Below, piece by piece: positions 1 through 5,878 of a stretch of 9,616 bases of DNA. The stretch lies in NCBI GenBank assembly GCA_905214155.1, contig CAJMLC010000068.1, positions 1-9,616 on the forward strand. The letters are read 5' to 3'. The notes under the pieces are model-generated. The model worked only from the letters and a program-made list of their open reading frames with translations, searched no databases and was not told the DNA's origin. The position numbers and the translations under genes are program-made. Position 1 is the stretch's first letter. Each line of letters opens with the position of its first letter. Source of the DNA: an uncultured bacterium (GTDB taxonomy: Bacteria; Bacillota; Clostridia; Oscillospirales; Oscillospiraceae).

Positions 1-99
1 TGCGGACGCGGCCGGCTTTCTGAGATCAGCACCGCGTTTGCCGGAGAGCTGGCGGTGTTTTTGCAGGAGCCGCAGGACGCGCCGCTCTGCGCGCGGTAG
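1..99 (+). CDS. 3' end of an upstream gene, possibly a LysR-type regulator (partial)
   Basis: Frame 1 is open from the first base to a TAG at 97-99, giving the last 32 residues of a protein that starts outside the window. Third codon positions are almost all G or C, as expected for coding DNA here. The tail includes the stretch RLSEISTAFAGELAVFLQ. It resembles the end of a LysR-type effector domain, which often closes with a 'LS..a..F...L..FL' helix. That match is weak and rests on a few residues. An intrinsic terminator 67 bases downstream supports a gene ending here. A LysR regulator next to a catabolic operon would make sense, but it points the same way as the operon, whereas LysR genes are often divergent. 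Identity is unsure; that it is coding is fairly likely. Confidence 0.4.
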   Translation, partial: CGRGRLSEISTAFAGELAVFLQEPQDAPLCAR

Positions 100-166
100 T
101 GTGCGGTGCGAAAACACTCCCGGCGCTGCGGGTATATATAAATCAAAACGGATCAGAACGTGATAA

Positions 167-210
167 CTCCCGTCTGCCCTTACGGGGCGGACGGGAGCTT
201 TTGCATTTTT
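167..210 (+). terminator. Intrinsic terminator after the upstream gene
   Basis: A 13-bp stem pairs 167-179 (CTCCCGTCTGCCC) with 185-197 (GGGCGGACGGGAG), with one G-T wobble and a 5-base loop (TTACG). It is followed by CTTTTGCATTTTT, a T-rich tract at 198-210. This is the classic Rho-independent pattern. It isolates the following operon from upstream transcription, so the operon needs its own promoter in the 211-583 gap. Confidence 0.88.
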
Positions 211-430
211 GGGAGTCTATTGTTATGCCTTTGGGAAGCGCTGCAGATGCGTTCGCGTGCCGGGAAAGCGAATGTTTATTTCCGAAAAACGCATATATGC
301 AGAATCGGCGGCATGGATTGCTGTGCGCGGAGAGAGTGTAAAGCGGCGGATTCGCACGGGATGCATTAGCTTTTTTAAATTTTTCAAAATGAATAAGAAA
401 TCGTTATAAATGCACATAAATTATTTGAAT
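211..430. other. Gene-free stretch upstream of the operon
   Basis: Short open frames exist on both strands but none has a good ribosome binding site or recognisable protein, and they overlap one another. I regard them as chance. From about 361 the DNA becomes strongly AT-rich, including a T6 run near 371, which could act as an UP-like element or bendable DNA upstream of the promoter. A second weak -10-like hexamer TATAAA lies at 405-410 with TTCAAA at 383-388 (16-base spacer). No RNA gene or riboswitch fold was recognised by eye. Confidence 0.5.
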
Positions 431-459
431 TTCCCAATTGCTGAATAGAATGCTAATAT
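431..459 (+). promoter_or_regulatory. Candidate sigma-A promoter for the operon
   Basis: TTCCCA at 431-436 matches the -35 consensus TTGACA at 4 of 6 positions. After a 17-base spacer, TAATAT at 454-459 matches TATAAT at 4 of 6, with the extended -10 dinucleotide TG at 451-452. The predicted transcription start is near 466, giving a leader of about 118 bases before the permease ATG. No other promoter-like site as good was seen between the upstream terminator and the first gene. Matches are imperfect, so this is a candidate only. Confidence 0.35.
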
Positions 460-466
460 ATTTTCA

Positions 467-476
467 TGAAATTTCA
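467..476. promoter_or_regulatory. Palindrome TGAAATTTCA at the predicted start site (candidate operator)
   Basis: TGAAATTTCA is a perfect 10-bp palindrome immediately downstream of the candidate -10 element, so a bound protein would block transcription initiation. A near copy occurs at 518-528. The bound regulator is unknown, and short AT-rich palindromes also arise by chance. Confidence 0.3.
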
Positions 477-490
477 CAACAACCTTGTGC

Positions 491-506
491 GTTTTTTACG
501 AAAAAC
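491..506. repeat. Short inverted repeat GTTTTT-TACG-AAAAAC
   Basis: A perfect 6-bp stem pairs 491-496 with 501-506 around a 4-base loop, in the leader between the two palindromes. The stem is mostly A-T, so a stable RNA hairpin or terminator is unlikely. It may be part of a protein-binding region or chance. Confidence 0.25.
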
Positions 507-517
507 AGGGCTGAGGT

Positions 518-528
518 GTGAAATTCAC
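518..528. promoter_or_regulatory. Palindrome GTGAAATTCAC in the leader (second candidate operator)
   Basis: GTGAA and TTCAC arms surround a single central A. The sequence matches the site at 467-476 with a one-base deletion (TGAAATT-CAC against TGAAATTTCAC). Centre-to-centre distance is about 51-52 bases, close to five turns of the DNA helix, which would place two bound dimers on the same face. The spacing of the arms does not fit a CRP site (TGTGA-N6-TCACA) or a Gram-positive cre box. Confidence 0.3.
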
Positions 529-583
529 TTGCCGGATCTGCGAAAACACACTGTAAAAAAGAGAAAATGGAGGAGGAAGTAAA

Positions 584-1858
584 ATGAGCTCTACAATTGC
601 TGGCATTCTGTTATTGGTTACCTATCTAGCTTTCATTGTATATGCAATGAAGGGCAAAAACCTGATGGTCGGATTTTTTGTATTGGCAATTATCTGGGCA
701 GCCATCAGCGGCACATCGTTCAAGGATATCCTTAGCACCGTTATTCAAGGCGGCATTGTCGGAAATGCGGGACTGATTTTCACGATCATGTTCGGCGCAT
801 GGTTTGGCCGCGTTCTGGTCGATACGGGAATCACCTCGTCGATCATCCGCAAGGCAGTCGAGCTTGGCGGCGATAAGCCGCTCGTGGTCGGCATCCTGCT
901 TTCTATTGTCACGGCTGCAATCTTTACCAGCTCCTTTGGCTCCGGCGTTGTGATTGCAGTTGGCATCATCATTCTGCCGATTCTGATGGCACTGGGTATG
1001 CCCAAGGTTCTTGCAATCGTCAGCTTCATCATGTCCATCGCCTCCGGCACGATCATCAATGCGGTCTACTACAACCAGCTTGTCACTATGATCCCCGGCG
1101 TGGAATACAATCAGATTGTTCCGTTCTGCCTTGCTGCAATCGGAGTCAATGAGCTTATCATTTTTTTGATGATGTTCTTTGGACTGCGTAAGAGCAAGAA
1201 GGTTCACAACTGGGCCGCACAGGCGAAGCAGGCGGCAGGCGAAGCAAGCGCACCCGTAATCTCCTTTGTCGTGCCGATCATTCCGGTCATTATGGCGGCT
1301 GTGTTCAAATGGCCCACGCTTCCCAGCTTCCTTTTTGCGACGATCATGGCGTTGATCCTGACCGGGCGTGTGTTTAAGCAGCCCAAATCGATTGTGGACC
1401 TGCTTTCCAAGACGCTGTACGACGGTTTTTCGGATGTCGGCCTGCTGATCGGTATGCTTTGCATGCTGCACGTATTTACGGCGGCAGCCGGACTGTGTAC
1501 GCCGATCTTCCAGGAGCTTCTCGGCGGCGTGATTCCGTCCAACATTTATGTGATCGTGATTGCAGTCGCAATTCTTTCCCCAATCGCGCTCTTCCGAGGA
1601 CCGCTGATGTGGTGGGGTACCGGCGCGGCGACCGTTGCGCTGCTGTATGGCCTGGGCATTTTCCCGGCGAATCTGCTCTTCATGCTTATGCTTGTTCCGA
1701 CGACCTTTATGGCAACGGCAATCTGCCCGACGCAGGGCTGGAACATGTGGGCGATGGGCTACGGCAAGATCAGCGCAAAGGAAATGATCAGCACAGGCTT
1801 CTTCTGGGCATGGGCATCCTGCGCGATTTGCTCGCTGCTGACGCTTTTGTTCGCATAA
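584..1858 (+). CDS. GntP/IT-superfamily-like organic-acid permease
   Basis: A 424-residue very hydrophobic membrane protein with about 12 or more helices. Segments are visible near residues 5-21, 27-43, 58-75, 98-137, 140-160, 177-199, 222-262, 281-303, 315-335, 342-380 and 400-423. A basic hydrophilic loop at about 200-221 (RKSKKVHNW...) separates two halves, the usual plan of ion-transporter superfamily carriers such as GntP and CitMHS. The Gly/Ser-rich stretch near residues 115-121 (TSSFGSG) and the later FRGPLMWWGTG stretch look like re-entrant substrate-binding loops. Length fits these families (about 420-460). No signal peptide or ATPase is present, so it is a secondary, probably ion-coupled, transporter. 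The start is fixed by GGAGGAGG at 569-576, 7 bases before ATG. It is first in the operon, so it most likely imports the pathway's substrate. The exact family and substrate are not certain. Confidence 0.72.
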   Translation: MSSTIAGILLLVTYLAFIVYAMKGKNLMVGFFVLAIIWAAISGTSFKDILSTVIQGGIVGNAGLIFTIMFGAWFGRVLVDTGITSSIIRKAVELGGDKPLVVGILLSIVTAAIFTSSFGSGVVIAVGIIILPILMALGMPKVLAIVSFIMSIASGTIINAVYYNQLVTMIPGVEYNQIVPFCLAAIGVNELIIFLMMFFGLRKSKKVHNWAAQAKQAAGEASAPVISFVVPIIPVIMAAVFKWPTLPSFLFATIMALILTGRVFKQPKSIVDLLSKTLYDGFSDVGLLIGMLCMLHVFTAAAGLCTPIFQELLGGVIPSNIYVIVIAVAILSPIALFRGPLMWWGTGAATVALLYGLGIFPANLLFMLMLVPTTFMATAICPTQGWNMWAMGYGKISAKEMISTGFFWAWASCAICSLLTLLFA

Positions 1859-1861
1859 GCT

Positions 1862-1886
1862 TTCCGGCACAGATTTCCGCACAGAT
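1862..1886 (+). repeat. Imperfect tandem direct repeat in the permease/HyuA gap
   Basis: TTCCGGCACAGAT (1862-1874) is followed directly by TTCCGCACAGAT (1875-1886), identical apart from one missing G. It begins just after the permease stop codon, in an 83-base gap with no terminator. It may be a slipped duplication or a small recognition site. Confidence 0.5.
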
Positions 1887-1931
1887 CACGGCAGGCAATT
1901 GAATTTTGAAAACCATTTTTCGGTCAGAAAT

Positions 1932-1937
1932 GAGGAG
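1932..1937 (+). promoter_or_regulatory. Ribosome binding site deciding the HyuA-like start
   Basis: GAGGAG lies 4 bases before ATG 1942, a little close but the only Shine-Dalgarno-like sequence here. Two upstream in-frame starts exist: TTG 1906, adding 12 residues, and ATG 1930, adding 4. The site overlaps the codons after ATG 1930 and so favours 1942. The family's N-terminal strand starts directly afterwards (RTVRVGIDVGG), leaving no need for an extension. Confidence 0.65.
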
Positions 1938-1941
1938 TGAC

Positions 1942-4086
1942 ATGGAGCATAGAACGGTAAGAGTCGGCATTGATGTCGGCGGTACGCATACAAAAGCGGT
2001 CGCCATTGACAATGCTACGCACGAGATCATTGGTAAATCTTCCGTTAAAACAACGCACAGCGATCGGCTTGGCGTTGCAAGGGGTGTTGTGCAGGCGTTT
2101 CAGAATTGCCTTTTTGAAAATAACATCAAGCCGGAGGAGGTCGTATTCATTGCGCACAGTACGACACAGGCGACCAATGCGCTCCTCGAGGGCGATGTGG
2201 CCAAGGTCGGTATTCTCGGCATGTCCAAGGGCGGACTGGAAGCGCTTTTCGGAAAGAGACAGACAAGAATCGAGGATATTCCTCTGGACGGCGGCTCTTC
2301 GGTAGGTACAGGAAAGTACATTCGAACGTCCCATGTCTTTCAGAAAACCAATGGCCTCAATGCGCAGATCGTCAGGGAGAACCTGAAAAAGCTGACAGAC
2401 GGGGGCGCCCAGGTCATTGTTGCGAGTAAGGCGTTCGGCGTTGACAATTTTACGGAAGAAGAGCTGGTGCAGGAGGAGGCCACGAAAATGGGGCTGCCGT
2501 GTACCGTTGCTTCGGACATTACAAAGATGTACGGCCTGACGACCCGCACACGCACGGCGATCATCAACGCCAGCATCCTGCCAAAAATGCTGGACACGGC
2601 AAATAGTACCCAACAGAGCGTCCTTCAGACCGGTATTCAGGTCCCACTTATGATGATGCGCGGCGACGGCGGCGTTATGGAAGTCGAAGAGATGAAGAAA
2701 CGGCCTGTCCTGACCATGCTTTCGGGACCGGCAGCCAGCGTGGTCGGCGCACTGATGTACCTGCGTGCCTCCAACGGCATTTACTTTGAGGTCGGCGGAA
2801 CCAGTACGAATATCGGCGTCATTAAAAATGGCCGTCCGACGGTAAACTATTCGATCATCGGCGGACACAGAACCTATATTTCGTCACTGGATGTCCGTGT
2901 CCTTGGTGTGGCGGGCGGATCGCTTGTCCGGGCTGCGGATCACAGGCTGGAGGACGTCGGTCCCAGAAGCGCACACATTGCTGGTCTGGAATATGCGGCG
3001 TTTACACCTGAAGAGGAGATTGTAGAGCCGGTATTGGAGTTCTTCCGCCCAAAGCCGGACGATCCTGAGGACTACGTTTGCATCCGCCTGAAAAGCGGCA
3101 AGCGAATTGCATTGACAAATACCTGCGCGGCGAATGTCCTGAAGCTTATCAAGCCGGAGTATTTTGCGTGCGGCAGCTACAATTCCTGTGTAAAGGCCAT
3201 GCAGCCTCTGGCAGAGTACCTCGGTGTTTCCGTCGAGGAGGCGGCACGGCAGATTCTGGCGAAATCCTGTGAAAAGATCGTCGAGGTCATCAACGATCTC
3301 TCGGAGGAATACCGCCTTGAGACAGACCAGAGCGTTCTGGTCGGCTGTGGGGGCGGCGCAGCGGCACTGATTCCGTTTGCCGCGCAGCTGCTCGGGCTGA
3401 AATATGATATCCCCGAAAACGCGGAGGTCATTTCCTCCATCGGCGTTGCACTGGCAATGGTGCGCGACGTTGTCGAGCGTGTCATTCCGAATCCGTCCAT
3501 GCAGGACATTGCGGAGATCAAGCAGGAAGCAAAGATGATGGCGATTAACAGCGGCGCTGTGCCGGACAGCGTGGAGGTGCATATCGAGATCGATTCTCAG
3601 ACACAGAAGGTTACAGCGATTGCAATGGGCTCCACAGAGGTTCAGACGACCGACCTGCTGAGGGAATGCACGGTGGAGGAAGCGAAAGCAATCGCCGCAG
3701 ATTCTTTGAGTATCGCCGCAGATCAGATGGTGTTCGCTGCCGGAAACGATCAGCTGTATGTGTTTACGAATCGGGATGGGGAGAACAATCGCCTCCGTGT
3801 CGTGGACAAGAAGGGCTTTATCAAGGTACAGCGCCGCGACGCCGACGTCGAAGCGGCAACGGTCGAAAACTGCAGCGAGGTAATCAAGCACGTCTGGAAT
3901 TCCTGCTGTAATTACAGAACGGATACGCTGCTGGTGCCGGATATGTTCGTGCTTCTCGGCTCACGCGTGCTGGACTTTGCAGGTGTGCAGAATCTGGAGC
4001 AGGTGAACAACATTCTTGCGACGGAGTTGGTCGGACTCAGAGAGGACGAGCCTCTGATCGTGATCGGCGGAAGAAACCGTTTTTGA
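1942..4086 (+). CDS. Hydantoinase/5-oxoprolinase family ATPase subunit (HyuA-like)
   Basis: A 714-residue ASKHA-fold protein of the hydantoinase A family. Members use ATP, normally with a HyuB partner, to activate and open cyclic amides (hydantoins, 5-oxoproline) or to carboxylate ketones. Visible motifs are the phosphate-1 loop DVGGTHTKA (11-19), the family signature HSTTQATNALLEG (72-84), LSGPAAS (260-266), phosphate-2 loop FEVGGTSTN (282-290) and a Gly-rich adenosine loop GCGGGAAAL (468-476). The usual GGTFTD and GGTSTD motifs read GGTHTK and GGTSTN here, so both acidic residues are changed. The C-terminal ~190 residues do not show the usual HyuA C-terminal domain. Start: ATG 1942 has GAGGAG at 1932-1937. 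In-frame TTG 1906 and ATG 1930 lack a site as good. No HyuB is in the window; a cupin follows after 35 bases. Family is secure, substrate unknown. Confidence 0.88.
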   Translation: MEHRTVRVGIDVGGTHTKAVAIDNATHEIIGKSSVKTTHSDRLGVARGVVQAFQNCLFENNIKPEEVVFIAHSTTQATNALLEGDVAKVGILGMSKGGLEALFGKRQTRIEDIPLDGGSSVGTGKYIRTSHVFQKTNGLNAQIVRENLKKLTDGGAQVIVASKAFGVDNFTEEELVQEEATKMGLPCTVASDITKMYGLTTRTRTAIINASILPKMLDTANSTQQSVLQTGIQVPLMMMRGDGGVMEVEEMKKRPVLTMLSGPAASVVGALMYLRASNGIYFEVGGTSTNIGVIKNGRPTVNYSIIGGHRTYISSLDVRVLGVAGGSLVRAADHRLEDVGPRSAHIAGLEYAAFTPEEEIVEPVLEFFRPKPDDPEDYVCIRLKSGKRIALTNTCAANVLKLIKPEYFACGSYNSCVKAMQPLAEYLGVSVEEAARQILAKSCEKIVEVINDLSEEYRLETDQSVLVGCGGGAAALIPFAAQLLGLKYDIPENAEVISSIGVALAMVRDVVERVIPNPSMQDIAEIKQEAKMMAINSGAVPDSVEVHIEIDSQTQKVTAIAMGSTEVQTTDLLRECTVEEAKAIAADSLSIAADQMVFAAGNDQLYVFTNRDGENNRLRVVDKKGFIKVQRRDADVEAATVENCSEVIKHVWNSCCNYRTDTLLVPDMFVLLGSRVLDFAGVQNLEQVNNILATELVGLREDEPLIVIGGRNRF

Positions 4087-4106
4087 AAAACCATCAATGA
4101 AAACCA

Positions 4107-4112
4107 GGGAGG
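4107..4112 (+). promoter_or_regulatory. Ribosome binding site deciding the cupin start
   Basis: GGGAGG stands 3 bases before ATG 4116 and 9 bases before ATG 4122, both in frame. The 9-base spacing is within the normal range and 3 is too short, so 4122 is preferred. The difference is two residues (Met-Asn). Confidence 0.6.
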
Positions 4113-4121
4113 TTTATGAAC

Positions 4122-4892
4122 ATGGGTAAACAGATTTTCTATAACATGAAAAAAATGCTGAAGCCGCTGGCTCCAGGCATCCAGTGGTCCGTGGTAAAGG
4201 GTACGAATATGACGGTCGTGTACTATGAGTTCAAGGCCGGTGCGATTATGCCGATGGTTCCGCACAAGCATGAGCATGTGCAGTTTACGATGCCGGTCGA
4301 GGGCCTGATCGAGCAGACGGTCGGAACGGAAACGAAGGTCGTCGGCCCCGGCGATCTGGTCTATATCGCGCCCGGCGCAGTCCACAGCGGCCGTCTGGTC
4401 GGCTACGACTGCACGATGATCGACGTATTCTGCCCACATCGGGACGATCTTTACGAAAAGTATCTCAAGGGTGAACGTTCGCACATGGGCGACCTGCCCA
4501 AGGGCGAGGAGCATGTCCCGGCGCCTGCATCGGAGATCCCGGCGTTTATCCATATGGAGGACGGAAATATCCAGATCACCAAGACGTGCAGCATTGCACC
4601 GTATGACGTTTCCAATATGACGGCGGCGCTCCTGAATGTCTGCGAGGATCAGCAGGAGGCGGAGCATCACCATCCCTATGAGCAGATCAATACCTATCTT
4701 GCCGGACGCACGGTCATGAGTGTGGAAGGTCAGAGCGAGGTTTGCGGGCCGGGCTGGATCTGTGTGATCCCGCCGGATGTGCCGCATGAGGGTACGCTGG
4801 TCGAGCCGACGCTTCAGGTGAATTTCTCTAGCCCTGCGCGCGGAGCCGGTTACGTCGAATTCCTGAGAAACGCATTTAAGACGGATCAATAA
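4122..4892 (+). CDS. Two-domain cupin (bicupin) protein
   Basis: A 256-residue soluble protein with two cupin barrels. The first (about 30-100) has HKHEHVQ at 48-54 and a later His in GAVHSG (His88). The second (about 150-240) has HHHPYEQ at 182-188 and PHEG (His222). These are the usual cupin metal ligands, H-x-H-x3 then a late His, but both barrels carry Gln (54 and 188) where many cupins have Glu. PGDLVYIAPGAVHSG and GPGWICVIPPDVPHEG are the expected second-motif turns. Both barrels keep their His ligands, so both may bind a divalent metal. Cupins include isomerases, dioxygenases, lyases and sugar or small-molecule sensors, so the reaction cannot be named. Its place between a HyuA-type ATPase and a metal hydrolase (18 bases downstream) suggests a role in the same early conversion. 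A start at 4116 is possible. Confidence 0.85.
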   Translation: MGKQIFYNMKKMLKPLAPGIQWSVVKGTNMTVVYYEFKAGAIMPMVPHKHEHVQFTMPVEGLIEQTVGTETKVVGPGDLVYIAPGAVHSGRLVGYDCTMIDVFCPHRDDLYEKYLKGERSHMGDLPKGEEHVPAPASEIPAFIHMEDGNIQITKTCSIAPYDVSNMTAALLNVCEDQQEAEHHHPYEQINTYLAGRTVMSVEGQSEVCGPGWICVIPPDVPHEGTLVEPTLQVNFSSPARGAGYVEFLRNAFKTDQ

Positions 4893-4910
4893 GAGGAGGA
4901 ATGCAGAGCT

Positions 4911-5813
4911 ATGGATAGAGTTGAACGTTTGCTGCAAGGTTCCATTGATATGCATGTCCATCCGGGTCCCTCGCTCATGTCGCGCAGCGGCGACAGCTGG
5001 GAATTCGCGGAGCAGGCCGCAGCGGCCGGTATGCGGGGCATTGTCCTGAAGGATCATCATATCCCAACCGCAGCGCATGCCTATCTTGCGAACCATCATC
5101 TGCAGAATGCTGGTGATTTTGAGTCCTTTGGCACAATCTGTCTGAACAATTCCGTTGGCGGCGTCAATCCCTTCGCGTTGGACGCGGCGATCAAGCTCGG
5201 CATCAAGCTGGTCTGGTTCCCAACAATCTCTGAACGCAAGCATATCGAGCTGTTCACCAAGGCAAACCGCCGCCCGGAGGAATTTGTCCCGACGCGTGTC
5301 CCGCCGATGACGGAGAAGCCAATCGTTGTGCTGGATGAAAACGGCGAGCTGAAGGAGGAGGTCAAGACCTGCATCAAGATGATCGCGGATGCGGACATCA
5401 TCCTTGCAACCGGTCACTGTGATTATGACGAGACCTACGCCATCACAAAGTACGCTATTGAGGTCGGCGTAACAAAGATCGTATTTACGCATCTGCCGAT
5501 GTTTACGACGATGGACAAGGAGGCGCTCAAGAAAATCACGGATCTCGGCGGCATTGTGGAATTTACCTATATGAATCAGCTGGAGGCGACGCCGGAGGCT
5601 TACCGCATGACAGGCGCGGAAATGGCGGAGTATATCCGTTTCTTTGGCCCTGACAAGTGCCTGTGCAGCACAGACTTCGGTATTTCGCTCGTTCCGACAC
5701 CTGTGGAGGGTATGCGCATGGTGATCCGCTGGTTGATCGAGCAGGGCTTTACGGATGATGAGATCACGACAATGATTCGCAAAAATCCGGCGAAGCTTCT
5801 TGGAATCCAATAA
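4911..5813 (+). CDS. DUF6282/amidohydrolase-like metal-dependent hydrolase
   Basis: A 300-residue soluble TIM-barrel protein. Near the N-terminus it has DMHVHPGPS (His15, His17), the HxH metal pair of the amidohydrolase superfamily. It continues with LKDHH (Lys47, Asp48, His49-50), TGHCDYDE (His169), FTHLPMFT (His194) and STDFGI (Asp255). This order, HxH, K/E, H, H, D, matches the metal and catalytic set of amidohydrolases. The N-terminal IDMHVHPGPS and short length recall the DUF6282 group. Such enzymes hydrolyse amide, lactone or phosphoester bonds with one or two divalent metals. The start is set by GAGGAGGA at 4893-4900, with a rather long gap to ATG 4911. It follows the cupin and closes module A before a hairpin. 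It could be the ring-opening hydrolase of the pathway (inference). Fold is confident; substrate is unknown. Confidence 0.82.
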   Translation: MDRVERLLQGSIDMHVHPGPSLMSRSGDSWEFAEQAAAAGMRGIVLKDHHIPTAAHAYLANHHLQNAGDFESFGTICLNNSVGGVNPFALDAAIKLGIKLVWFPTISERKHIELFTKANRRPEEFVPTRVPPMTEKPIVVLDENGELKEEVKTCIKMIADADIILATGHCDYDETYAITKYAIEVGVTKIVFTHLPMFTTMDKEALKKITDLGGIVEFTYMNQLEATPEAYRMTGAEMAEYIRFFGPDKCLCSTDFGISLVPTPVEGMRMVIRWLIEQGFTDDEITTMIRKNPAKLLGIQ

Positions 5814-5821
5814 AAAAAGAA

Positions 5822-5861
5822 GGAGGCCGGCGGGAGTGATCCGGCTGGCCTCCCTGATTTT
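5822..5861 (+). terminator. Hairpin between modules A and B: weak terminator or attenuator
   Basis: A 10-bp stem pairs 5822-5831 (GGAGGCCGGC) with 5844-5853 (GCTGGCCTCC), with one G-T wobble. Two more G-C pairs are possible inside the loop. An A7 run precedes it and CTGATTTTGTGTGT follows, which is only moderately T-rich. It would work as a leaky intrinsic terminator, lowering expression of module B relative to A, or as a 3' stability hairpin for module A mRNA. The left arm includes a GGAGG Shine-Dalgarno-like sequence, and a 13-codon GTG frame (5836-5877) runs through it to one base before the next ATG. Confidence 0.6.
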
Positions 5862-5878
5862 GTGTGTGAGGTTGTAAT

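Noticed and set aside
99..417. Overlapping short open frames in the 99-417 gap on both strands
   Set aside because: Three plus and one minus frame of 64-80 codons overlap, one crosses the terminator hairpin, and none has a good ribosome binding site or plausible protein.
518..528. CRP or cre catabolite-control site
   Set aside because: The arms are separated by one base rather than the six of a CRP site, and the central CG of a cre box is missing.
626..1882. Long minus-strand open frame opposite the permease (418 codons)
   Set aside because: Its product is rich in His, Arg, Cys and Asp with no domain or membrane pattern, and it has no ribosome binding site. It is the antisense shadow of the permease gene, whose protein is clearly real.
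1904..4099. Similar strings TTTTGAAAACCAT (1904) and TTTTGAAAAACCAT (4081) before two genes
   Set aside because: Short and A/T-rich. The second includes the HyuA-like stop codon, and no palindrome or further copies were seen. Probably coincidence.
4901..4918. Five-codon frame (MQSYG) overlapping the DUF6282 start
   Set aside because: The Shine-Dalgarno sequence ends at its ATG, leaving no spacing for initiation. The same sequence serves ATG 4911.
3912..5810. Minus-strand open frame of 632 codons opposite the cupin and hydrolase genes
   Set aside because: It covers two well-supported plus-strand genes, has low-complexity His/Arg/Asp-rich composition and no recognisable motif. Codon bias of the sense genes keeps the antisense frame open.
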